39,372 nucleotides of DNA from an uncultured bacterium (GTDB taxonomy: Bacteria; Bacteroidota; Bacteroidia; Bacteroidales; CAIWKO01), in contig CAIOYH010000198.1 in NCBI GenBank assembly GCA_903862465.1, positions 1-39,372 of the forward strand, in the 5' to 3' direction. Both the position numbers and the translations under genes were made by a program. The notes below the pieces were generated by a model. It was not told the origin of the DNA. It did no database searches and saw only the letters and a program-made list of their open reading frames with translations. Every line of letters begins with the position of its first letter. The stretch's first letter is position 1. Positions 26,464-32,991 of this stretch are shown here, piece after piece.

Positions 26464-27666
26464 ATGAACGAAAAAGTTTTTATTGCGGGTATAGGCATAG
26501 TTTCTGCCATTGGCTTCACGGTTGAAGAAACCCTTCAATCCCTGAGAGCAGGTCGCCATGGCGTTGGTTCTATCACCCATCTTGAAACCACATTGAAAGA
26601 GCAAATCCCTGCTGCCCAAATCAAGAAGACGAACAACGAACTCAAGCACATGTTGGGCTTGGAGAACAATGAACCTATCACCCGAACTAGTCTTTTCGGT
26701 ATGTTGGCAGCGCGCGAAGCTTTGACCAACTCCGGTATTGATATTGGAAAATATCGCTGTGGCATTGTGTCGGCAACTTCGGTGGGAGGTATGGATTTGA
26801 GTGAACATTTTTATGATGATTTCAATGCCGACCGTGCTCAAGGCGATTTGCTATATGTGAAAGGACACGATTGTGCCGAAAGCACCGAACGTATTGCCAA
26901 TTTTTTGGGTATCAAAGATTTTATGGCAACCATCAGCACCGCATGTTCTTCTTCGGCAAACTCCATTATGTTTGGTTCGCGCTTGATAAAAAACAATGTG
27001 GTGGATATGGTGTTGGCAGGGGGCACCGATTCCCTTACCCGTTTCACCATGAACGGATTTAATACCTTGATGATTTTAGATAAAGAACATTGCAAACCTT
27101 TCGATGCAAAACGAGTGGGGTTGAACATGGGCGAAGGTTCAGGCTTTGTGCTGTTGGTCTCTGAAAAAATAGTATCCGAAATACATAAAAACCCTTTAGC
27201 CGAAGTGAAAGGTTATGGCAATGCCAACGATGCCTATCATCAAACTGCCTCTTCGCCCGACGGGCAAGGCGCCTACCTCGCCATGACCACTGCCCTCGCC
27301 ATGAGCGGACTTCATCCCGAAGATATAGATTATATTAATGTTCACGGAACCGGCACCAGCAACAACGATTTGTCGGAAGGCATTGCCATGCAACGTATTT
27401 TTGGTGATAAGGTACCCTTGTTTAGTTCTACGAAACCATTCACGGGGCACACCTTGGGTGCGGCGGGCGGCATCGAAGCGGTGTTGTCTGTTTTGGCGAT
27501 ACAACATAATTTGGTGTATCCAAATCTCAACTTCAGCGAGCAGATTCCAGAACTCAACATTTCACCTGTAACACATCTCATAGAGAATGTGAACGTCCGA
27601 AATGTGTTGTCCAATTCTTTCGGCTTTGGCGGAAACAACTCCACTTTAATTCTATCAGACTGTTAA
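26464..27666 (+). CDS. Beta-ketoacyl-ACP synthase (FabF-like)
   Basis: This 400-aa elongating ketosynthase is the first gene of a five-gene operon. The Cys-His-His triad is complete: Cys161 in STACSSSANS, His294 in VHGTGTSN, His329 in KPFTGHTLGAAGG; the NSFGFGGNN loop is near the C-terminus. It condenses malonyl-ACP with an acyl-ACP. Its partners (a degenerate ketosynthase 3 bp downstream, a NodB deacetylase, a LolA-like carrier and a FabZ-like protein) match the aryl-polyene/flexirubin type better than housekeeping fatty acid synthesis, where FabF usually lies beside acpP. That assignment is inferred from context; the catalytic function is clear. ACP and ketoreductase genes are not in the operon and would have to be supplied elsewhere. 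Confidence 0.93.
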   Translation: MNEKVFIAGIGIVSAIGFTVEETLQSLRAGRHGVGSITHLETTLKEQIPAAQIKKTNNELKHMLGLENNEPITRTSLFGMLAAREALTNSGIDIGKYRCGIVSATSVGGMDLSEHFYDDFNADRAQGDLLYVKGHDCAESTERIANFLGIKDFMATISTACSSSANSIMFGSRLIKNNVVDMVLAGGTDSLTRFTMNGFNTLMILDKEHCKPFDAKRVGLNMGEGSGFVLLVSEKIVSEIHKNPLAEVKGYGNANDAYHQTASSPDGQGAYLAMTTALAMSGLHPEDIDYINVHGTGTSNNDLSEGIAMQRIFGDKVPLFSSTKPFTGHTLGAAGGIEAVLSVLAIQHNLVYPNLNFSEQIPELNISPVTHLIENVNVRNVLSNSFGFGGNNSTLILSDC

Positions 27667-27669
27667 ACT

Positions 27670-28728
27670 ATGAAAGCATATATAAATTCCCTTTGCGCCA
27701 TCAGTCCTGCTAATACCTTCGCGGGCGATTTCTCTTTGGTGGCAGAAAACTATCCGAACGATTATCTCACCTGTGTGGAGCCTGACTATAAGGAAATCAT
27801 CAACCCCAATCTCATCCGACGGATGGGGCGTGTGATTAAGATGGGAGTGGCTGCAAGTCTCAAATGTTTGAAGGATATCGAACTTGCAAATCCCGACGCT
27901 ATCATCACAGGCACAAGCTTGGGCTGCATAGAGGATACCGAGAAATTCCTCAATCAAATTGTGATTAACAAGGAACAGTTTTTGGCGCCCACTTCTTTCA
28001 TTCAATCCACCCACAACACCATTGCCGGACAAATTGCCCTGCTGTTAAAATGCAATTCGTATAATTATGCTTATGTGCATCGCAGCTTCTCGTTCGAAAA
28101 TGCTTTGCTCGACACCCTGATGATGCTCACCGAGCAACCCAATCACAAGATACTTTTGGGCGGAGTGGATGAAATCACGCAGGTTTCCTATACCATCATG
28201 CAACGCTTGGGGATATATAAAAGTGTGAAGGATGCCTCTACCGAACTCTTTCGACACAAAACTGAAGGCAGCATCGCCGGAGAAGGTTCTACATTTTTCG
28301 TCATGTCGAATACGGCTGACAAGGCTTTTGCCTGCGTCCAGGGTGTGAAAACTTTCTATAAACCTACGGATGATATTGAAGCACAAAACAACATTCTCAG
28401 TTTTCTGTCCGAGCATGGTCTTTCGGCGCAAGAGGTGGATGCGGTCATCATGGGCTACAGTGGCGACAGTCGTTATGACAGCGTGTATGATAGCATAACC
28501 GAGGCGGTATTTCCCCACAATAACATTTTGTATTATAAACATCTTTCAGGTGACTATTTCACATCTTCGGCTTTTGCGATGTGGGCGGGGGCACAGCTAA
28601 TCAAAACTCAAACGCTTCCCGAGGCGATGCATTATCGTTTCGTTTCAGCCAAAGCTCTGAAAAATATCTTGATTTATAATCAATATAAAAACTCTGAACA
28701 TTCCCTAATCCTGCTTTCGGCATGTTAA
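27670..28728 (+). CDS. Ketosynthase-like protein without catalytic residues
   Basis: This 352-aa protein has a thiolase-like fold and resembles the beta-ketoacyl synthase N-terminal-like family of aryl-polyene clusters (GTSLGCIEDTEKFLNQ, SFIQSTHNTIAGQIAL, SFSFENALLDTL). The positions of the triad are all changed: where FabF has ACSSS this protein has VHRSFSFE (136-143) with no Cys; HGTGT becomes GYSGDS (262-267); and TGHTLGAAG becomes SGDYFTSSA (293-301), with Asp295 at the histidine. It therefore probably works as a chain-length-factor-like partner forming a heterodimer with the upstream enzyme, as in type II polyketide systems. It starts 3 bp after the ketosynthase stop and overlaps the next gene by 7 bp, consistent with coupled translation. 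Confidence 0.85.
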   Translation: MKAYINSLCAISPANTFAGDFSLVAENYPNDYLTCVEPDYKEIINPNLIRRMGRVIKMGVAASLKCLKDIELANPDAIITGTSLGCIEDTEKFLNQIVINKEQFLAPTSFIQSTHNTIAGQIALLLKCNSYNYAYVHRSFSFENALLDTLMMLTEQPNHKILLGGVDEITQVSYTIMQRLGIYKSVKDASTELFRHKTEGSIAGEGSTFFVMSNTADKAFACVQGVKTFYKPTDDIEAQNNILSFLSEHGLSAQEVDAVIMGYSGDSRYDSVYDSITEAVFPHNNILYYKHLSGDYFTSSAFAMWAGAQLIKTQTLPEAMHYRFVSAKALKNILIYNQYKNSEHSLILLSAC

Positions 28729-29489
28729 ACTTCAAGCGCACAAGTGTCATCTTCTTGATGATGATACTTTCCCTGAATGTTTTTAATGTCATTTTCGGTA
28801 TTTCGGGTTGGTGGTACGTCGTGCCCGGGATATTTTTGTTTGCCATGACAGGCATCGGATCCTTCCGCATCGGCATGTCATTTTATTTTGATGTGATTTG
28901 CAAGGTGCCTACCACCAACCAAATTGTGTTGACTTTCGATGATGGTCCCGACGAGCGGACCACCCTGAAAGTTCTCGAAGTGTTGAAAAAACATGACGCA
29001 AGCGCTACCTTCTTTTGCATCGGAAGCAAAGTTGCCCAATTTCCCGAGGTGGTTGTGCAAACCCATCGCGAAGGGCATATCATCGCTAACCATTCCTATT
29101 GTCATAATGATTTCTATGGCTTTTATTCCAAGAAGAAAATCATCGCCGATTTGATGCAGTGCAACCAAATCATCCGCGAGACGATAGGGGAGAAGCCCCG
29201 TTTTTTTCGTCCCCCCTTTGGTGTCACCAATCCCAACATGAAACGCGCCCTGCGCAAATTTCCTCTGATTCCCATCGGTTGGAGCCTTAGAACTTTAGAC
29301 ACCGTGAACTCCGATAGGGAAATCCTGATGAAGAAATTGCGCCAAACCAAAGCAGGCGATATCATTCTTTTTCACGACCGCGTGGAACATATCGAAGTGG
29401 TGCTCGACGAATTTTTATCTTTTTGCAAACAACAACATTTACAGATAGCACGTTTGGATGAGGTGCTAAATATGCCCGCTTATGAATAA
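28722..29489 (+). CDS. Membrane-anchored NodB-type polysaccharide deacetylase
   Basis: This 255-aa carbohydrate esterase family 4 protein has two hydrophobic segments at the N-terminus (about 9-27 and 31-45) that anchor it. The NodB motifs are complete: TFDDGPD (71-77, catalytic base Asp73 and metal Asp74), HSYCH (His124 and His128, metal), RPPFG (163-167) and ILFHD with catalytic His218. It is a metal-dependent N- or O-deacetylase acting at the membrane or in the periplasm; the substrate is not evident. It overlaps the genes on both sides (7 bp and 8 bp). Deacetylases of this type occur in flexirubin-type clusters, where their role is not settled. Confidence 0.92.
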   Translation: MLNFKRTSVIFLMMILSLNVFNVIFGISGWWYVVPGIFLFAMTGIGSFRIGMSFYFDVICKVPTTNQIVLTFDDGPDERTTLKVLEVLKKHDASATFFCIGSKVAQFPEVVVQTHREGHIIANHSYCHNDFYGFYSKKKIIADLMQCNQIIRETIGEKPRFFRPPFGVTNPNMKRALRKFPLIPIGWSLRTLDTVNSDREILMKKLRQTKAGDIILFHDRVEHIEVVLDEFLSFCKQQHLQIARLDEVLNMPAYE

Positions 29490-30129
29490 ACTATTTTTTG
29501 CTGCCATCGCAGCTTCCCTTTTATGGATAAACACCGCGAAAGCCGCTCCTTCGGACACCACCTATCGCGCTCTGAAAGATACCACCGGACTCAAAGTTTT
29601 GGTGAACAATTATTCCAAAAACTTGGTCACCTTAGAGAGCAACTTCACCCAACTCAAATACCTCTCTGTACTCACTGAACCCAACGTATCGAAAGGCTAT
29701 TTCTGTTTCAAGAGTGGGGCCATCCGCTGGGAATATACAGTGCCTTTTGCCTATCTAATCATCATCAACAATAACCGTTTGTTTGTGGTTGACGACAAGA
29801 AATCCAACTCCTTCGACCTGTCTGCCTCCAAAGCTTTTATGGCGCTCAACGCCAGTTTGGGCAAAATTATGCAAGGCAATGTGCTGAACGATGCCAAAGA
29901 TTTTTCGTGCAAATATTTCGAAAACGAAACCACTTACAAACTCATCCTCAGCCCAAAGGACAAAGACCTGAAATCTTTTTTCAATCAGATTGTTATTTAT
30001 TTTGATAAGATACTCTTCTCCGTTTCCCGCGTGGTGATGATAGAATTGTCGGGCGACCAAACCGACATCGAGTTTCTGAATCGGAAAATAAATGGACCCA
30101 TCCCCGACGAAAAATTCAACGTAAAATAA
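29482..30129 (+). CDS. LolA-like outer-membrane lipoprotein carrier
   Basis: This 215-aa periplasmic protein has a signal peptide (MNKLFFAAIAASLLWINTAK, ending near KAA). The LolA-like half-barrel is suggested by LESNFTQLKYLSVLTEP, GYFCFKSGAIRWEYTVPFAY, NNRLFVVDDK and the later YKLILSPKD and DQTDIEFLNRKING strands. LolA carries lipoproteins to the outer membrane. A copy inside a ketosynthase operon is typical of aryl-polyene/flexirubin loci, where it is thought to move a lipid product rather than general lipoproteins. It overlaps the deacetylase gene by 8 bp, and the next gene starts directly after its stop. Confidence 0.88.
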   Translation: MNKLFFAAIAASLLWINTAKAAPSDTTYRALKDTTGLKVLVNNYSKNLVTLESNFTQLKYLSVLTEPNVSKGYFCFKSGAIRWEYTVPFAYLIIINNNRLFVVDDKKSNSFDLSASKAFMALNASLGKIMQGNVLNDAKDFSCKYFENETTYKLILSPKDKDLKSFFNQIVIYFDKILFSVSRVVMIELSGDQTDIEFLNRKINGPIPDEKFNVK

Positions 30130-30507
30130 ATGCCCATGCTATTACTCAACTCCTTTTTTACCATAGCCGACATCGCGCAGCAAGACGAAAAAACTCGCGT
30201 AACGGTCGAAATAAATCCCCAACATCCCATCTTCGAAGGACATTTTCCGGGCAATCCCGTGGTGCCGGGCGTATGCCTGATTCAGATGATTCGCGAAACC
30301 CTCGAAACTATACATCAAAAGAAATTTCGCCTGACCAAAGCCGACGAAATAAAATTTATGAATATGGTTATCCCTGCGCTAAATCCGAAGTTTACCTTGG
30401 AGATTCAGCCACGACTGAAATCTGAAAATCCTTTCGCTTTTAGCATCATTGTTTCAGATGGAACAATTGTTTTTATTAAAATGAAAGTGGACTTTGAGGA
30501 GGCGTAA
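30130..30507 (+). CDS. FabZ/ApeI-like hot-dog protein
   Basis: This 125-aa single hot-dog domain carries HPIFEGHFPGNPVVPGV (32-48), with the FabZ catalytic His at position 38. The glutamate expected on the central helix (PGVxxxE in FabZ) is Gln52 here (PGVCLIQMIRE), so it may be a weak dehydratase, a thioesterase-like enzyme or a binding protein, as suggested for ApeI-type members of polyene clusters. It is shorter than FabZ (about 145 aa). Its ATG follows the LolA stop with no gap. It is the last gene of the operon; the following 230 bp is low-complexity DNA. Confidence 0.85.
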   Translation: MPMLLLNSFFTIADIAQQDEKTRVTVEINPQHPIFEGHFPGNPVVPGVCLIQMIRETLETIHQKKFRLTKADEIKFMNMVIPALNPKFTLEIQPRLKSENPFAFSIIVSDGTIVFIKMKVDFEEA

Positions 30508-30739
30508 GGCTATCAAGATCCAAGCTCCAAATACCAAATACCAAATACCAAGCCCCAAACCCCAAGATCCAAGCCCCAAGCCCCAAGACTCAAGAAAAAC
30601 CACAGAGACACAAAGGCACAAAGAAACACTAAGAAGTTCCAACTATAAAACAATTCAACAATAGAACAATCCAACAATAAAACAATAGAACAATTTAACC
30701 AATTAACCTAATCAACCAATTAACTAATTCACTCACCCC
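30508..30739. repeat. Low-complexity intergenic repeats
   Basis: Three blocks lie here: CCAAG/CCAAATA direct repeats (about 30518-30597); a half-copy of the dispersed element, ACCACAGAGACACAAAGG (30599-30636); and AACAAT/AACCAATTAA direct repeats (30645-30730). No gene, terminator hairpin or TAnnTTTG box was found, so the next gene may be read from the operon upstream or from an unseen promoter. Confidence 0.8.
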
Positions 30740-31534
30740 TTGACCACTAAGCTCCTCCTTCCAGCCATCCAAGTCTCCCTCGAAGCAGGTGCTCAGATTA
30801 TGCACATCTTCCGCACGAAGATACGCATCAGCATCAAACGCAATCTGACGCCTGTTACGAATGCCGACAAGTTGGCAAATCAGACTATCATCGAAGGTTT
30901 GGCTGAGTTTGCTATCCCCATGATAAGCGAGGAAACTAAGGTAGTGCCTTTCGAGGAGCGCGCGCAATGGGATCGCTTTTGGTTGGTGGATCCGCTGGAC
31001 GGCACCAAGGAATTTATCGCCCATCGGGATGACTTCACGGTCAATATCGCCCTCGTGCATCAGGGTATTCCTGTGATGGGCGTTATTTACGCTCCGGCTT
31101 ATGATATGTTGTATTTTGCTTCCGCAGAAATAGGTTCTTTTCGCTTGCGCGATGCTGCTCAGGTGGTGGTGGCTAATATCTCCCTGCCAGCGCTCATGGC
31201 GGTTTCGGTTCGTTTGCCCGATGCCCAAACCGACATGATGACTTTTGTCGTCAGCCGTTCGCATATCAACCGCGCTACCCAAAAATATCTCGACCTGCAG
31301 CCCCATCCCAAGCAGTTTGTGCCCAAGGGCAGTTCCCTAAAACTCTGCGCCATCGCCGAAGGCACAGCCGACGAATATCCCCGCTTTGGACGCACTATGG
31401 AATGGGATATTGCTGCCGGAGATGCCATACTGCGCCATGCAGGGGGCAAAGTATTTAATGCCGAAACTAGGCAGCCGTTGCTTTATAACAAACGCGACTT
31501 GGCGAACCCGGAGTTTATCGCCTCGCGACGATAG
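30740..31534 (+). CDS. cysQ: CysQ / inositol monophosphatase-family phosphatase
   Basis: This 264-aa Mg-dependent phosphatase has the family motifs MISEET (61-66, metal Glu64/Glu65), WLVDPLDGTKEF (81-92, Asp84 and Asp87) and EWDIAAGDAIL (221-231, Asp223). The KEF after DPLDGT and the overall length fit 3'(2'),5'-bisphosphate nucleotidase (CysQ), which clears PAP from sulfate assimilation, better than plain inositol monophosphatase. The start is a TTG at 30740: an in-frame stop lies at 30725-30727, no upstream ATG is available, and the first internal ATG (residue 21) would remove a conserved helix. It is separated by 232 bp from the upstream operon. The link to the sulfur enzymes at 10258-13143 is thematic only. 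Confidence 0.88.
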   Translation: MTTKLLLPAIQVSLEAGAQIMHIFRTKIRISIKRNLTPVTNADKLANQTIIEGLAEFAIPMISEETKVVPFEERAQWDRFWLVDPLDGTKEFIAHRDDFTVNIALVHQGIPVMGVIYAPAYDMLYFASAEIGSFRLRDAAQVVVANISLPALMAVSVRLPDAQTDMMTFVVSRSHINRATQKYLDLQPHPKQFVPKGSSLKLCAIAEGTADEYPRFGRTMEWDIAAGDAILRHAGGKVFNAETRQPLLYNKRDLANPEFIASRR

Positions 31535-31762
31535 AAATTTTTTAATTTCTAATATCCAAATTCCAAGAGCCAAGAACCAAGACCAAAGTCTTATGCTCAA
31601 AGACATATTTTTTTATACTTTCAGACAAGGTGTTTTTTTGACTGACAAACGTATTTTTGCTTGCGCGTTGCTTGTTTTTGCTTCCGCGTTGGAATAATTC
31701 CGATTTGCGTTGATTTTTTTGGGTTTCGACAAGGTGTTTTTTTGACTGACAAGGAATATTTT
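31535..31762. other. Start of a 1.45-kb non-coding region
   Basis: After the CysQ stop come CCAAGA-type low-complexity DNA and then irregular copies of the two motifs that later form regular arrays: TTTTTGACTGACAA (near 31637 and 31741) and GCTTGCGCGTTG (near 31660 and 31680). Frames that cross it on either strand have repeat-driven composition and are not accepted as genes. Confidence 0.6.
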
Positions 31763-31930
31763 GCTTCCGCGTTGGAATATTGAGCTTCCGCGTTGCAATA
31801 TGGAGCTCGCGCGTTGGTTACTTTAGCTTCCGCGTTGCTATATGGAGCTTGCGCGTTGGTTTCTTTTGCTTGCGCGTTGTTTACTGAAGCTTCCGCGTTC
31901 GTTGTTTTTGCTTACTCGTCGTTATCTTTT
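31763..31930. repeat. 21-bp tandem array, 8 units
   Basis: Eight units begin GCTTCCGCGTTG or GCTTGCGCGTTG at 31763, 31784, 31805, 31826, 31847, 31868, 31889 and 31910, exactly 21 bp apart. The 9-bp remainder of each unit is variable and AT-rich (CAATATGGA, GTTACTTTA, GTTTCTTTT). An isolated further copy lies at 31951. Confidence 0.93.
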
Positions 31931-31972
31931 TTGCCGACAAAGAATTTTTTGCTTGCGCGTTGTTTGTTTTTT

Positions 31973-32172
31973 GACCGAAAAGGCTATTTTTTGACTGACA
32001 AGGAATCTTTTTGACTGACAAACTGTTTTTTTGACGGACAAGTTTACTTTTTGACTGACAAACTGTTTTTTTGACTGACAAGCTTACTTTTTGATTGACA
32101 AACTGTTTTTTTGACTGACAAGCTTACTTTTTGACTGACAAACGATTTTTTTGACTGACAAGGGTGTTTTTT
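31973..32172. repeat. 20-bp tandem array, 10 units
   Basis: Ten units begin GACTGACAA (variants GACCGAAAA, GACGGACAA, GATTGACAA) at 31973, 31993, 32013 and so on to 32153, exactly 20 bp apart. Each ends in a T-run. Alternating units carry ACTG or GCTTAC after the core, giving a 40-bp higher-order period in part of the array. It follows the 21-bp array at once and shares its T-rich half. Confidence 0.93.
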
Positions 32173-32939
32173 TTGATTTACATTTTTTTTTCTTTGATGA
32201 GAGATTTTCAAAAGAAACATTGAGGGAGAAAGTGGTTTATTTTCAAAGTTGCTGTTTTGTTTTTACCTTGTATGGTAAACTATAAAGAACTATTTGAAAA
32301 TACTTAATTATCAATATTTTTATAATTGACCTTCCAACACTCCCGACACTGTAAGGACTAGACAGGCTCAGGTAGGGGACAGGCTTAAACGAAGCTTTAA
32401 AAAGTATCGTTAGGTATGAAAGTCTGGCGGAAAAAACGATTAAACGTTACTTTAAAGTGCCGTAATATTATATAAAAAGACAAAATTTAACCGAATAACA
32501 GTGACAAAAAATGATTAGAAAGGACAAAAAAATGTCCACAAATGACTACCAAAAAAAATAAGCATTTACCAAATTAACCATTCAAGCAATGCCTCAGCCA
32601 CCATTCCCATAAAGTTAAGAATAAATAAAGATTTACCAAAACTTCCGAAGGCTTAAAGTTTCGGAAGTTTTTTTTTGATTTTTTTTTACTTTCAACCAAG
32701 TTTTTTGGTCGTTTTGTACGTTATAGATAAATATATAATACGCGTAAGGATATTGGAATGATATTTTACGGGATTGCCACGTGGACAAGACTTTGGCGAA
32801 TATTGTGTAACTGAATTCTTTTTTTTAGAATTAAAATATTTTGAGATGCAACTGAGCTCCAAAGTTAAAAATCATTAAATTGACAATGATACGTTGATAT
32901 TTTTTCATTATATATGGTATAAGATTGGAAAAATATCCG
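32173..32939. other. AT-rich non-coding region before giant secreted gene
   Basis: About 770 bp with no supported gene. It includes a more GC-rich patch with a GACAGGCT direct repeat (32362-32388), an A-rich segment and one terminator-like hairpin (listed separately). No TAnnTTTG box was found upstream of that hairpin. Confidence 0.5.
32640..32669 (+). terminator. Terminator-like hairpin with no gene before it
   Basis: AACTTCCGAA and TTCGGAAGTT form a perfect 10-bp stem around a 10-nt loop, followed by a long T-run. By form it is a good rho-independent terminator on the plus strand, but the nearest upstream gene ends more than 1.1 kb away, so it may end an unannotated small transcript. Confidence 0.7.
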
Positions 32940-32947
32940 TATTTTTG
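32940..32947 (+). promoter_or_regulatory. -7 box of right-hand giant gene
   Basis: TATTTTTG followed by CC matches TAnnTTTG and lies 45-52 bp before the ATG at 32992. Confidence 0.6.
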
Positions 32948-32991
32948 CCTATTATTATTTTTTATAAAAATCAAACATAGTTTAAACAATT

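Noticed and set aside
31613-32081. Minus-strand frames with Lys/Ser/Gln-rich repeats (QSKNSL, SVKK)
   Set aside because: They arise from the 20-21 bp arrays; composition follows the repeat unit and no start context is seen.
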